Below, piece after piece: positions 48,523-60,707 of a stretch of DNA of 64,000 nucleotides (position 1 is its first letter; the number at the start of each line of letters is the position of its first letter). The DNA is taken from positions 8,078,001-8,142,000 of the forward strand of contig OZ005615.1 of assembly GCA_963930655.1 (NCBI GenBank). The letters are read 5' to 3'. Below the pieces are notes generated by a model that saw nothing but the letters and a program-made list of their open reading frames with translations, did not search any database and had not been told where the DNA came from. Both the position numbers and the translations under genes were made by a program. The DNA is from Myrica gale (Eukaryota; Streptophyta; Magnoliopsida; Fagales; Myricaceae).

Positions 48523-49227
48523 TGGCGATTGACTTTGCTGGATTGGGACCACAAACGATTTAATTTTTTTATTTTTTATTTTTGCCTCCAATGGGATTTT
48601 CAAAATTTCAAACGATTTTCTTTCCCTTTTTTCTGGTCTATAATTTATTTATGGAATTAACCAAAACAATTTTTTTATTATCCAAACTTGATTTTTAACG
48701 CTAAAAACACTTTCAATCTCTACTAAAAAATAATTAGTTAATCATTTCTTGAATTCTGCGACAAAACAACACAAGTCCAATGTGTTGGGTTTGGATTTTG
48801 GGCCAAACCCTGAGATAAGAATATATTTTTTTAATAAGTGTTGATCTTGGATCATATTCTAAAGGCCCAGTTTTAACCGATCCTAAGTGTAGCGGGAGGC
48901 AGCTTCAGAAATTGTAAACCCTCGTGGTGGGCTGTGGACCGTGGTTGCATTATCGGTAACTTAAAAGCCGAGTCCAACGCATAAGAGATTTGGGCCCAAA
49001 CCCTGAGATAGACCAGTTCGCCATTTTCGTTTGGGTTCGAGCTTCCTGTCAGTAGGGTTGCACAAGCACACCGGAATTTTTCGGTGGAACCGGTACCGGC
49101 ACCGGCATTGGATTCCCGGTACCCGGATTCACCGGTGCCGGTTTGGAATTTTTTACAAAACCCGGTGCTTTTCCCGGTTCCTTTTTTTTTTAATACAAAA
49201 CGACCCGTTTTGCAGCCCTGCATACAG

Positions 49228-49320
49228 AGAGTTCTCGCTCGATCGTCGCTCGACGATCGCTTAAGCGCTTGACACATTTTTCTTACAGAGCCCTATCGCT
49301 CTACAGGCGCTCGAGCGATT
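49228..49320. repeat. CGCTCGA-rich palindromic tract inside the hAT left end
   Basis: TCGCTCGATCGTCGCTCGACGATCGCTTAAGCGCTTGAC and, 40 bp on, GGCGCTCGAGCGAT. The same CGCTCGAGCG theme forms a tandem array in the LTR fossil at 58500-58700. Confidence 0.6.
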
Positions 49321-49867
49321 TCTTTAAAAAAAATTTTAAACAATGCATTATTTTCATATCGCCTTGATTCAAACGAATAAGCTGAAGCATTTGATTCGAA
49401 ATTTTCTATTTAAAGGTGATTTTAATTGCCTTCTGCTATCGGATAAGTTGAAGCATTTCATAATAATATGCCGATGCCCGTTGTACTCCTCCATGATGGT
49501 TTATCTAGGAATTTTCTATTTAAATGTGATTTTAATTGCCTTCTGCTATCGGAATATCTCATCAGTATTGTGTATATGCTTACATCTAATATGATATCTG
49601 TTTCAGGGCTACTTTGTGGCGGATCCAATAATTAAAGGTTATTTCAGAAAGTCTTTTCGTAGTTATTCTATATATGTGTCGTCTCTTGCTTGCTATAATC
49701 TCATTTATGAAGGTTGAGTTTGCATAAATATTCCTGTATTTTGCTGTCTTTTTTAGATTGATGTCGTAACGCGGATTGTGGTAGTGACGTGATTTGGGCT
49801 GTTTAGGTTGTGTTTGTGTTGTAAAATTTGGGCATCGGCATAATAATACGAATAACATGGTCCACAT

Positions 49868-51308
49868 TTTATTTTTTTAAGGATAAGTTGAAGCATTTGA
49901 TTCGAACGAATGGGTATAGAGTGTCTTTTACCACAGACACTTGGACATCGATTCAAAATTTTAATTATATGTGTGTGACTGGACACTACATCGATACTAA
50001 TTGGGTATTGCAGAAGAGATTTTTGTCTTTTAGGAGAGTGCAAGATCATAAGGGGTCTAGTATTGCTAAGGAAATAGAAGATTGTATGAATGATTGGGGG
50101 ATACAAAAAATCCTTACAATAACAGTTGACAATGCCTCCTTTAAGGACACTGTCATTGACCATTTAAAGAGGATGCAATTGCAAAAAGAAACTCTAGATG
50201 GAGAGATTATTGTTTGTGGCCATGAATTCCTACACTTGAGATGTTGTGCACATATTTTGAATTTGATTGTGTCTAAAGGGTTGAAAGAGGTTGATAAGTC
50301 AATTGCTAAGGTTTGAAATATGGTCAAGTATGTTAAGTCATCACCCCAAAGGTTAGACACGTTTAAAGAATGTGTGCAGATTAAAGAGGTTACATTTAAT
50401 CAATTTTTTACTCTTGATGTTACCACTCGTTGGAACTCAACTTATTTGATGTTGGATGTGGCTTTGAAGTATCGAGAGGCATTTGAGTTGATGTTGGATG
50501 ATGATGGACACTTTATGTTGTATTTGGGCGAAGAGGGGCATGGGAGGAGAGGATTAGGCGCGGCCACGGACGAGGATTGAGAGCACATTCGCCACTTTGT
50601 AAAGTTCTTGAAGTTATTTTACGAAGTAACATTAAGAATGTCGGGATCAAGTGTGTCTACAGCTAATGTATACTTGGAGGAGTTGGCTAAGATACATAGC
50701 CATTTGGACAAGTATTCTTCTAGTAATGATACTTTGCTTAAAGAGATGACATCCTGCATGAAAACGAAGTATGACAAGTATTGAGGTGATTTGATGATAG
50801 TGAATAGACTTTTATTTGTTGCAGCGTTGCTTTATCCAATAAACAAGATGGTTTGTACTGAATTGTTGGTTTAAGAAAGTATTGGGAGAAGCAGAAGGCG
50901 AAGTTATGTCATTGAATGTGAAGACTACTTTAGAACGATTGTTTACTGAATATAAGTATAACAATGGCAACCATGGCAGTGTCGGGGAGGTGGGTGACAG
51001 TGAGAGTGTGACTTTGGGGGATAACGAGGATTGAGATGAGTTTGATCTTGTAAGGGCTGCTAGCCAAATGTCAGACTCCAAATCTGAGGTTGAGAGATAT
51101 TTATCAGAGTCAGTTGAATCAAAGACTCCTTCATTTAAAATTTTGCTTTAGTGGAACCCTTAACTCTCATAAGTATCCTATCCTTGCCCGCATAGCTTGG
51201 GACGCGTTGGCAATTCTCATTACCACTGTACCTTCTGAGTCAGTATTTAGCACTGGAGGTCGGGTATTGGACCCCTTTCGGAGTTCATTGGGCCCAAAAA
51301 CTGCATAA
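49868..51308 (+). pseudogene. Decayed hAT transposase
   Basis: Reading through in order, I see the hAT RNase H-like fold: RVSFTTDTWTSIQNFNYMCV (catalytic Asp region), ITVDNASFKDTVIDHLKR, HLRCCAHILNLIVSKGLKEV (the CCAH-NL motif), VTTRWNSTYLMLDVALKYRE, and at the end the dimerisation region IARIAWDALAILITTVPSES followed by VFSTGGRVLDPFRSSLGPKT. The N-terminal BED zinc finger is missing or unrecognisable. There is a TGA after DKSIAKV (about 50316), a TGA after TDED (about 50578), TGA/TAA codons near 50782 and 50872, and frame changes between 50800 and 51090. So it cannot give a full-length protein. It is of the RICESLEEPER/DAYSLEEPER-related plant hAT type. Confidence 0.88.
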
Positions 51309-53089
51309 GGTCTCATTTGTGCTCAAAATTGGATGAGATGCGACCCTATTGTGGATGGGGAGGACATGACTTCTGATATGACAGAAGATCCACAAACTTA
51401 GGGACTGTTCGGCCAAACAAAATCTTCAGGATTTTTTTGAATTTCAGAATACAAAATATTCTACCACCAGACATAATTTTTAACACTACGTAAAAATAAC
51501 TACAACACGCATACCAATAAATTTAACCTCACATAAAAATTCTCAAAACACAAAAAATCTTCAAAATACAACATAACCGAACAACACCTTATACAATTGA
51601 CTCGGGTAATTTTATTTTTGCTTTTGTTAGTTCATTAGTTTCAATAATATTTTTATTTTTATAAATTATAACTTGGTGTATTTAAATATGTTGTGTAGAG
51701 TTACCCATCTTGGAGACGGAGATCGAGGAGTAGGGGTTTTGAAGGAGTTACCCATCTTTGATTATTTATGATAATCTTATAGTTACGTCTCTAATTCTCT
51801 ATATTTTGGACTTTAAATTCTCATCTTATCTTTTAAGATGATCTTTAATTTTATTGTATTAGGAATTTGGATTTCATTATCTATAGTTACGTCTCTAATT
51901 CTCTATTAGATTTTATTGATATGTGATTAATGTACCAAAAGGAAAAAATAAAAAAATATATTTGGTCAAGTGCGTAAAATCAAAAATGCTTAAAAAATGG
52001 CCTAATATGAATGTAAGATAACCGGAAATTGCCACCGCTAAAGGCCGATTTTTTGCCTTAATGGTGTAGGTGTAGGTGACGATTTTTTCAAAACTGACCT
52101 ACCTGATGTAGGTGCCGATTTTGGCCCAAACCGACATTTATACCGGAGTTGTGCAGACCTACCTGTCAGTTGGCGGGACCCTAGGAGGTGGAGATAAAAC
52201 TCAAAAAATTATCTACTTGTACAACTGGGCCCTGAGCCCCTGAGAGTAGTCAAATGGTGTATAATTAGCCCTCTGGCTGTCGATTTCCATGTCCTAGTTG
52301 TACAACTAGGGCATGGTATGACGTCATCGAATGTAGGGTGGGACGGAATGGACTGCGGATCAACATAGTTAAACGGTAAAATATTTCTCAAGTATTTAAT
52401 ATATTTATTTTTATTAAATCAGAAGAATCGTTTGAGATAGGTAATCGAGTGTCTTGATTGTTAGATAAATACGTGTTATATATTATTGACATCCTTTGTA
52501 CGCAGTAGATATAACTATCTAATATTTCTCACTCATAATTTATACTCCAAATTATCAAATTAAAAATAATATATATCAAACTATTATATATGTTTATATT
52601 TTATTTTATTTTTATAATTTTATGGATACATTGCAAAATTAGTAATAGTTAAGAAGTATAAAATGTAATTTTGAATTTATTAATTAAATTGAATGATCTC
52701 ATTTAATAAAAAATATAGCTAGAATAGAATTATAGAATATAGTAAAGGGCTAGATAATTAATATAAAATTGACATACAGTATTTATACAGGTAACATGGA
52801 ATTCAACCTTTGCAGTAAAAGTTCAAACGCACGTTCGATTCCTAATTTTTTTTTGAAGATTTACATCCTATTTCTTTTTTACCATCAAAACATCACAAAA
52901 TATATATATATTCTAATATAATATTTTATTACCTTTTTATAAATAATAATTAATTTTAACAATTTATACACGCATTTTAATATAATTTTTTTTTAAACAT
53001 TTCAATACAAATTTAACCTCTATTAAAAATTTTCAAAACATTAATAATACTACAAATATCATAAAAACCAACGTGCCTAAATATAAAAA

Positions 53090-53133
53090 GCAGACAATTA
53101 CTGCTTAGAAAAAAAAAAAAGCATACAATTACT
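53090..53133 (+). mobile_element. Micro-retroposon scar, GCTTAG-A(n) type
   Basis: Direct repeats GCAGACAATTACT (53090-53102) and GCATACAATTACT (53121-53133), 12 of 13 matching, enclose GCTTAG plus 12 A. Same 3' end as the scar at 17960-17973. Confidence 0.75.
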
Positions 53134-53959
53134 ACTGGCTCCTAAGATCGATGTTACGTTCCATTACTCCCAGAATTTTACCATGCAGTCACCGCCATCC
53201 TGACTCGAGTATTATGCGGGAGTTCTGCAAATCCTTTTGAGGAGCGGAACTGAAAGTCACGTGACAAGTGTGATTTTGTTTTGCTCCAGATCTGGAGGAC
53301 AATGACTCTCAGGGCCAAGATGGTGCCACGTGGTGACATATCAGCCTGGGATCGCGCTATTGACCGGGTTGAGCGGTGGCCTCTCTGCCATCGACCGACA
53401 TGAATGACGGGCCAGCACGTGCGAGGGGCAGGGTGTGTAGGAGTGTAGGGCCCAGAAAAAGAGTACCCACAGTCATCTTCTGTCAACTCGAAGTGACCCA
53501 AGAGGCAGGAAGTGCGGAATTCTCGTACCCTTATTAGTTTGGAAAATTTATTTTATTTTTGTTGTCCAGATTCTCTGTGTACGTGAAAGGTCACCCCAAA
53601 GTCTGATGGCCTCAGCCGCTCAAATCTGCCGGCAATTACAAGTCTCCACTTTTCTAATAATTGGAGTAACTCTGGCGCCAAATTTGGGGGGTGCTTGTTT
53701 CGGCCTGAATGATCTCACGTCTTTGAAAATGTAACAGGTTCAAGGTACTGCTGATGTTTGAGTGCTAGTTCTATGCTTATATAGACCATTGAAGTTGAGA
53801 AATCAAATCAACAGGCAAAAGAGTACGTTAAGAAAATCCTCCACTGCCCTAGACAACAAAGTGGGATTGATGACAAGCGTGATATAACACCCATATTGCC
53901 ATGTCTAATGCGGTAATGCCGGCGAATTATATGAGCCCCAATAATTTGGGCTTCAATAA

Positions 53960-54122
53960 TTTAGGTTTAATAATAAAAAAAATCATCACATAATTTTTTT
54001 ATTATAATATTTATTAAAAATTTTCTCTCTTTTCACTTTTTCACTAACTCTCAAAACATATCTTTACTTTATAATATTTTTTAAACTTTAATACTCAAAA
54101 TTTCCACCTCAAACATCCACTT
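53960..54122 (+). repeat. AT-rich dispersed repeat, copy
   Basis: Shares TTTTTATTATAATATTTATT, AAAAATTTTCTCTCTTTTCA and ACTCAAAATTTCCACCTCAA with the copies at 37260 and 48060 (inverted). Confidence 0.65.
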
Positions 54123-54419
54123 TATGACTTTAGAGAGATGATCAATTAGGTTTTTATTTTCTATAGCCAAGAGGGCCTCCAGCTCCTTTCGAGTCCATTT
54201 CTAAATTAACTCTATATTTCACAGTGATAAAGCACGGCTTGAATGAAAATTGATGTATTTGGAAAACGAAGGAAAAACACGCACGAACAATGCGCGAGCA
54301 TGATGAGGCTTTTTCAGAAATAGGTGATCATGGACAAAACACCTCTCGCACAACAACGACCCTTTTTCTTGAAGCCTCTCAAATATAGTGCGGTTTGATG
54401 ATATATATACAGGAAAAAA

Positions 54420-54660
54420 AATACATTTTATACTCTTTTAACTTTGAGTCTTAAACACTTTATATCTCTACCTCTTACTTTTTTTTTTCCAAATAATACT
54501 CATCAATTATTGATAAAGAATTATAGAGAAAATTATACTTTTGCACATAAAAAATATTAAAGGATAATGCAAAGTATTGAAATTAATAATTGATAGATGT
54601 AATGTGACAAAAATAATAAATTGAGGTGTAAAGCATCAAGATCCCATAATTAAAAGTTAC
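54420..54660. repeat. Fold-back (MITE-like) repeat
   Basis: ACATTTTATACTCTTTTAAC at the left mirrors GTTAAAA-type sequence at the right (AATTAAAAGTTACAAAGTAT). Inner arms (AATACTCATCAATTATTGAT and AATTAATAATTGATAGATGT) also pair. Same structural type as 28-422. Confidence 0.45.
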
Positions 54661-56573
54661 AAAGTATATATATATGTCTCCATGCTAGCTAGATGTTAGA
54701 AAGCTTATTTACTCTTAAAGTGTTACTGTGAAAATTGAATAAATTAGTGAAATTAGTTTGAAGAAATATAAACAGGAATGCAAATTTTAAATTATGTGCC
54801 AAAATGACAATTAGAAAAGTGCAAAATTTATATAAGACGATGTTATATGTCACTGATAAACACAAAAGGTTGTGTATAGGGTTATTGGTAATCCGCTAAC
54901 CTTAAGATGATTTTATAATCTTATTGTTTATTTGTACTAGAAGAGAACTGAAAGACCCTCATATTGAATTATTTTCAGTTGAAAAAGTATTTTTCTTAGA
55001 ACAAGATCAAATAAATTTGAGAGAAGCAAGAATTTTTGGTTGATTTTCCACCAACCACATGTCGAGTTAATTTCTTATAGCATTCTTAATAGTTTATTCA
55101 AATTTGATTCTCTACATTAATTAAAAAACACACTTCTCTATTTTAATTATCAACTTTTTAAAAATATTATAATATCTTCTCTATTTTTACTATTATATTT
55201 AAATATTATTTTTTACAAGTTTCTTTATTCTTTTTCTAAAATTTATATTTTTAAATATTCATTTTATCGGTTATCTATTTTAACAAAAATGTTAAAGTCC
55301 TTGTGTTTCGACTGAATTATAGCAATCTATCCAAAACGTATTGATTAACCCATGATCGAGTGCAATTTAAGGTCTTATTCTTTTTCTCCATAGGTTCGGT
55401 ACATATTATAAATAACACCCGAGGGCAAAATCTTGGGGGCAGTGCCCTTATAAAATTAGGATACTATACATATAGGTCCTACTACTTTAGGGCAAACGGG
55501 GATACCATTATCACTTTAGCATCTGCCATGTACTCCTCTTTAACCTCCCATGAAAGATGTTTCAGGTGCAAGATGTAACCAAAATACAACAAGACCAAGT
55601 GGTTGAAGTTCGTTTGATCAATCGTGACTAATAGTTTCTTGATTTTTTGACGTATTTATTTCATCCTATATATATAACAATGTTTTTTTTGGGTAACCGA
55701 TAAATATATTAATTCTTTGAAGTACAAAATTTAGACATGACCCATAAATACATGAAAAGAAGCAAGAGAAGCCAACACCCACACTTGGATGTTTCCTCAT
55801 CGCACTAGTATAATCAAAACCACCGGAAATAACTCTGTTATACCGTAACTATATATGAATCACCCATAAAGTGAAATAGGGTTAAACTATAGCCCTTTAA
55901 GATATATAATAGATAATTCAGAAATTTATATAAAAGTCGTATATATATTATATTCTAAAGTGGCTCGGCACCCAGATTTTATCATTGTGAAGCTTTCGAG
56001 TATTCATCTCGATCTTAGTTAATTAATAGGGGAGTCTTCATTAATTTTTATCATACAATACTACACATTATAACTGGGACTTACTGTCTCGTCTTACAGT
56101 ATGATATATATCTTCTGTGCTTCGATAAATGTTATCCCTTTTATTGTTTCTCGAAGAAATAAATTCTCCACAATGTGCTATATATATCTGAAATTTATAG
56201 TGTCACGCATGAGATTCTGCTCAACCTTCCAAAAGGGTTCTCTTAGTACTGTTTCATACTTTAGAAAGAGGGAATAAGTTTCATCTCGGCTTCCAGATTC
56301 TGCTAAGGGAATAGAAACGTCACAAACATGTCGTTTATTCCTTGGAACGTGAACATTATAATCAACGCGACATCATACAACGACAAGTAGGCGCAGACAT
56401 GAATTATTATTATCACGATTCTATCTATAAGAACATATTCTCCGTCGTGTTTGGAAGCGGAGGTGGAAAGCAAAGCGCGTGCTCTATAATTTTCAAACAG
56501 GAGAGTGCGACAATGTACGTGGAAAGAAATTTTTGAACCCTTCATTAGAGAATTACCTTCGTCAAACTCTTCC

Positions 56574-56622
56574 GACAAGGAAAAAGTTAATTATCTTAGA
56601 AAAAAAAAAGACAAGGAAAAAG
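56574..56622 (+). mobile_element. Micro-retroposon scar, CTTAG-A(n) type
   Basis: The 13-bp direct repeat GACAAGGAAAAAG (56574-56586 and 56610-56622) encloses 23 bp, TTAATTATCTTAG plus 10 A. The CTTAG-A(n) end matches the scars at 17960 and 53103. Confidence 0.75.
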
Positions 56623-58387
56623 GGATCAATTCGCCTGCTTTATAGTTTGTATGCTAGAAGAATTAAAGGTGCAAGTAGCATGCCTGAGATACTATCAATA
56701 TGAAGGAAAGCAGAATCATGTTTTGTGTGAGAAAATTAAGAGAAACTAGAAGAACTTCAATCTTTTCTATTTACATAAGAGTCTAAAACAAGCCGGAAGA
56801 TTAAAAAAAAACTCTTCAACAGTTTTAACCGATCTTGATCATCTTCCTAATTAATCACGTAACTCGTGCTTCAGTGCTTGCATGCATTCATTTTCACTCT
56901 AAAAGTAAGCAGTCACTCGAAGCCTCGAATACCGTGGCCTAAGTACTAAGGCCAAGGGGGGCCATGGCCCCCAAGTTTTAATTAATATCTATGAATTCGT
57001 CTTATTTGAATTGTACCTATCTAATATTATGCCTGCAACTTGCTGTATAACAAACATTAACTCGCCTGACTTATATATTGATTTTTCTAGCTAGCTAGCT
57101 AGGTTTGATCCCGATAATATTTAAGGAACCTCAGCGACCACTTGCCCTCCAGGATTGGCAGATAATATGCGAAGACACGAAGTTAACCTGTTTATGTAGA
57201 AACATTAATTAATTATACCCATCTTACGAACTTCTATAATCACCTGAAGTCTTAATAGCAAGTGGGTACACATATATGATCCGTTTTGTCAGGTGGTCGA
57301 AACTCAAAATTAAGGCCAAGTTAGGGTCCTTACATTAATGTCAGGTAGAAACATTAATTAACTAATTAATGAGTATTTTGAAACGAATAGGAAGAAAATC
57401 AGAGGAGAACATTTTACCACAGCTAAACCAGTACACTTACATTAATGATAGTAATAGATCACCTGAGCAAGGTTGATTCGGATCCCTGCCAGTTCTTCCA
57501 TCTGGCTGATAATCTTTTGTTATCTTAAGTATGTACGGCCGAAACCCTGTATTACGTCCACCCCTCGCTTGAATTTGGAAGATCAGTACGGCAATATATT
57601 TAATTAAGAAGTTCAAACTTCAGGTTTCTCGTCTTTTTCTACGCATGCAGGGAGTTGATCAAACGTTAATTAATGTTAAGATTATGATAATTAAGCTCAT
57701 AATGTTCCGCGTATAGCATTTTTTATGAGAATAATAGTAGCACGTAGTACTCTATCAATTAAACGTTATTTTTTATCAGCTCACAATTGTATTTTGATCA
57801 TTAGCCCTCTAATTAATTATAAACATCATACAGCTAGCATTATGAAGTTATGATTATAGCAGTATTTTTTCCCCTGCGCATGGTTATTGGCGCATATTAG
57901 TGCCTAAAACATTCTTAGATACACGTTGAAGCCCAATTAGAATTTCTGAGGATTTCTTACATACTTCAGTCAAATATACAAGACATATTTTTAAAACATT
58001 ATGAACAACACAAGCATAACTAGCACTTTCTGTGTTCCTTCTAGCTAGTAATTAGTACAGATAGTAGACTAAATTTATATATATAACTATCTTATAAATG
58101 TGGGTGTGCAACTTTCTAAATGTATGGGTTAAATGTGATCATCAGGGACATCTCAAAATAAACTAGTCTAAAACCTAGCAAAGAGTGATTTTAGATTTCA
58201 AGCTGAATTAATCATTTTATATTAGAAGGAAACTTCAGGATCCTAGTGCTATAAAGTATTCTAACTTCTAAAGAGATATTAAAGGAGAGAAATATATATA
58301 TAGTACTTAATAGAAAAGGAACATAAAACAGGGACCAAGTATATAACCTCCTTGGTGATCATCGGTCATACCGACGGAATTAAAACT

Positions 58388-59370
58388 TGTTAGGGTATGT
58401 TCGTGTTGGCATTATTCAGTGTCAAAATATTTCGTGTTTGAGTTGTAAGTTTGGTTACATGTTCAAGAGTTAGAAGTGATCTATTTAATATGTCATTCCG
58501 TTCAACCCGCGTTCGACACACGCTCGAGCGTCCTTGGAATATTCAGACAGACTTGTCACGCTCGACCAGCGCGCGACCAGTGCTCGAGTGCCCTTGGAGA
58601 ATATTATACAGAGACGCCACGCTCGACAACAGCTCGAGCGACACTAGGAAAAATTCAGACAGAAGCCTTGTGTTCGACGAGCGCTCGAGCTGTCTCTGAC
58701 GAATTTCAGAAAATGTTGAATTTTTGGAGTTTCCTTTTGGAAGACATGTGAAACCCTAATATGTTCGAGGGTGGCCGTCCTAAGTGAGGTCAAGGAGTTT
58801 TTTGTGTGTTTTGGCTGCCTCCTTTCTTGGAACAAATGTTGAGAGATTTTGTGCATCAAGTTGGTGGATTTCTTCCTCACTTTTCAATCATATTGTATTT
58901 ATTTCTTCACGGTGTTGAAGGAGTGCTGATGAACAAGGTTGTTCGTGAAGATCTATAAGAAGAACCTCAAGGCGTTGAGGTGAATGCCGCTTGGAGCGGG
59001 TCTGAGCGAGGTAGCTTAGATTATTACATCAGGGGTGTCAGAGTCAAGCAACTGGGGTTGCCCGTGTCTGAATCACTGTTGTAAGTTATTATTCTTAGTG
59101 GATTTCGGGTGGCTGCTAGCCCGGAGTGGTTTTTCCTTTGAATGATATTTCAAAGGTTTTCCACTTCGTCATCAAATCGCTTGTCTCCTTGTGTTTGATT
59201 GATCTCTTTACAAGTTAATTTTCTGTTTTGATGATTGTGTTGAATTAATTGTTTGATCTAAGCTGTTCGGTAATAAAACTTGTTTTTAATTTTGGTATTG
59301 TTTAAATAATTTTGATATTTCACCTATTCACTCCCCTCTAAGTGAAGTTAGGGTCTAAACTAGGTTTTTC
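58388..59370 (+). mobile_element. Copia-like LTR fossil (solo or partial LTR)
   Basis: Begins near TGTTAGGGTATGTTCG and ends near ACCTATTCACTCCCCTCTAA, the latter a phrase common at plant Ty1/copia LTR ends. The segment GTGGATTTCGGGTGGCTGCT...GGAGTGGTTTTTCCTTTG...TTTTCCAC is also typical of copia LTRs. No gag-pol region follows, so it looks like a solo or truncated LTR. I cannot fix the ends exactly or see a target duplication. It carries a tandem array at 58500-58705 (separate entry). Confidence 0.55.
58500..58705. repeat. Four imperfect tandem units with CTCGAG palindromes
   Basis: Units of about 50-60 bp follow the scheme (C)GTTCGAC/CGCTCGAC - short spacer - GCTCGAG(C/T)G - CC/AC-TTGGA/TAGGA - AAT.TTCAGACAGA. 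Cores are ACGCTCGAGCGT, GTGCTCGAGTGC, AGCTCGAGCGAC and GCGCTCGAGCTG. They lie in the LTR fossil. Confidence 0.75.
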
Positions 59371-60707
59371 AAAAACTATTGGACATACGGATGAAGAACA
59401 GGGATCGATCAGTCATACATACGCTTGGAACCAGCAACGATTAATAGACTAAAAAGGTATAATGGAAAATGAACGTACGTGAAGGTTAAAGCAACTGCAT
59501 AGGCGTGACATTGGCCTCTAGGCCGGCTAATTACTCTTAATTACAATAGTAATGGAAGGTGGTGCGATGAATATGGAAACTCCAATTCAAACACAAAAGA
59601 AACGAAAAAAAGAAGCTCAGGTACTACTTTTAATGGGTAAATCTTCAAAGTCGGACAGAGTCAGTGGAAACGAAACCAATTACACTGTGGAGCGTAGTTG
59701 ATCAGGAGAAGTATAAGTCATTTTGAGTACTAGCTAGGCCAGCATCATCAACTTATCAAAATTCGAGCATCAGAAGGTCGACGAGAACTCTGCTCAAGAA
59801 AAGAAAATGATATATGTATGCATACTATTTTGTTTCTTAGTACGCTCAAGCCCGACAATTTCGATAGCCAATCAATTGTAATTGTTCTGATCCCTGGTAT
59901 AGGGTGAGTCTAATTTGGTATATATATTCTAATTTCTTCAAAGCTTATAGCTTAGCTATAGTCAGATCATAACAATCTGTTCTCAATTACCCAGAACAAA
60001 AAGAAAAAAAACCAAAAGTATTGCAGCATGATCTTAATTCAACCAAGAAATAAGCATCTCCAGACACGTACGTTTCCAACAGGAACCACTCTAAATTTGA
60101 TCTGAATCAGAGACGTAGAATTAGATGCAATAGGCACAAAAGGAGCAACATAGGCCAAGAGATGAAGCAGCATGTTCTCAATTCAGAAGGATCAAACCAC
60201 TTTAGGGGGATAAAATAAGATCCCACTCCACAACCCTACAATGTCAATATGTTATCACTACCGAATGATTGTTTTAACATTCTAGAGCTTTAATCATTTT
60301 ATTCATAATGCTTGTGTTGATTGTAATTATGCATGAACAAAATATTTACAAAAAGTTAGCTCCATGATCTGCGGGCCTGTCTGATATATGTTGACGTTTA
60401 ATGACAACCAAATCTGATGATGGGCCAACTGTGATAAAGATTCAAATCCGAGAACTAGGTAAAGCAATCCACTGGTAAGAAAAACTAATATAAAATTTCA
60501 TAGCATTGTAAAGACATTCCTTTGATGGTTCTTTTTTCCTTTTGATTTGTTAATGTCCTATATTTATGGGTCCCTTGACTCAGCTGAAACCATTTTGATA
60601 TATCATCCTATACACAAGACCTACAAAACAATTAGTCCGAAGTGTGTTGGTTACTAAGGCCAATCAAATGGGGGACTATAGACAACAAAAACTCTAGACT
60701 TTAGCAT
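59371..60707. other. Intergenic, nothing recognised
   Basis: AT-rich sequence without a supported gene or element. Some of the right part (about 60400-60707) may be the 3' non-coding part of the LINE remnant that follows. Confidence 0.4.

Larger units (their letters stand above)
46508..49044. other. Intergenic, PMT upstream region
   Basis: 46508-47960 probably includes the 5' UTR, a 5' UTR intron and promoter of the PMT gene; the segment 47770-48050 is notably richer in GC and CpG. An AT-rich repeat copy (48060-48240) and a long microsatellite (48451-48522) follow. No gene recognised. Confidence 0.45.
49045..52169 (+). mobile_element. hAT transposon, 3.1 kb, with TIRs and perfect 8-bp TSD
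   Basis: The body is 49053-52161 (3109 bp). The left terminus TAGGGTTGCACAA and the right terminus TTGTGCAGACCTA are inverted repeats matching at 11 of 13 positions. The flanks carry a perfect 8-bp duplication, CCTGTCAG, at 49045-49052 and 52162-52169. The left sub-terminal region has ACCGGTACCGGCACCGG-like motifs and the right has repeated GTAGGTG.CGATTTT, matching hAT sub-terminal binding arrays. The middle encodes a decayed hAT transposase. It is full-length structurally, so it is an autonomous-type element that died in place. Confidence 0.93.
52170..58387. other. Long intergenic region, no gene recognised
   Basis: AT-rich sequence with repeat copies at 53960-54122 and 54420-54660, micro-retroposon scars at 53090-53133 and 56574-56622, and a possible LINE-type tail at about 55683-55750 (TTTTTTTTGGGTAACCGATAAATATATTAAT). 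A short GC-rich patch with an open minus frame (53178-53501, 107 aa) has no recognisable domain. A near-palindrome, GGGGGGCCATGGCCCCC, is at 56954-56970. Confidence 0.45.

Noticed and set aside
53178-53501. 107-aa minus-strand open frame in a GC-richer patch
   Set aside because: No known domain, no splice context or composition of a plant gene, and no neighbouring coding exons; likely chance.
56954-56970. GGGGGGCCATGGCCCCC palindrome as a regulatory site
   Set aside because: Common in degraded plant repeats and there is no adjacent gene to regulate.
58500-58705. CRISPR-like spaced palindromic repeats
   Set aside because: Eukaryotic nuclear context, imperfect units, no uniform spacers; better explained as tandem units of an LTR fossil.
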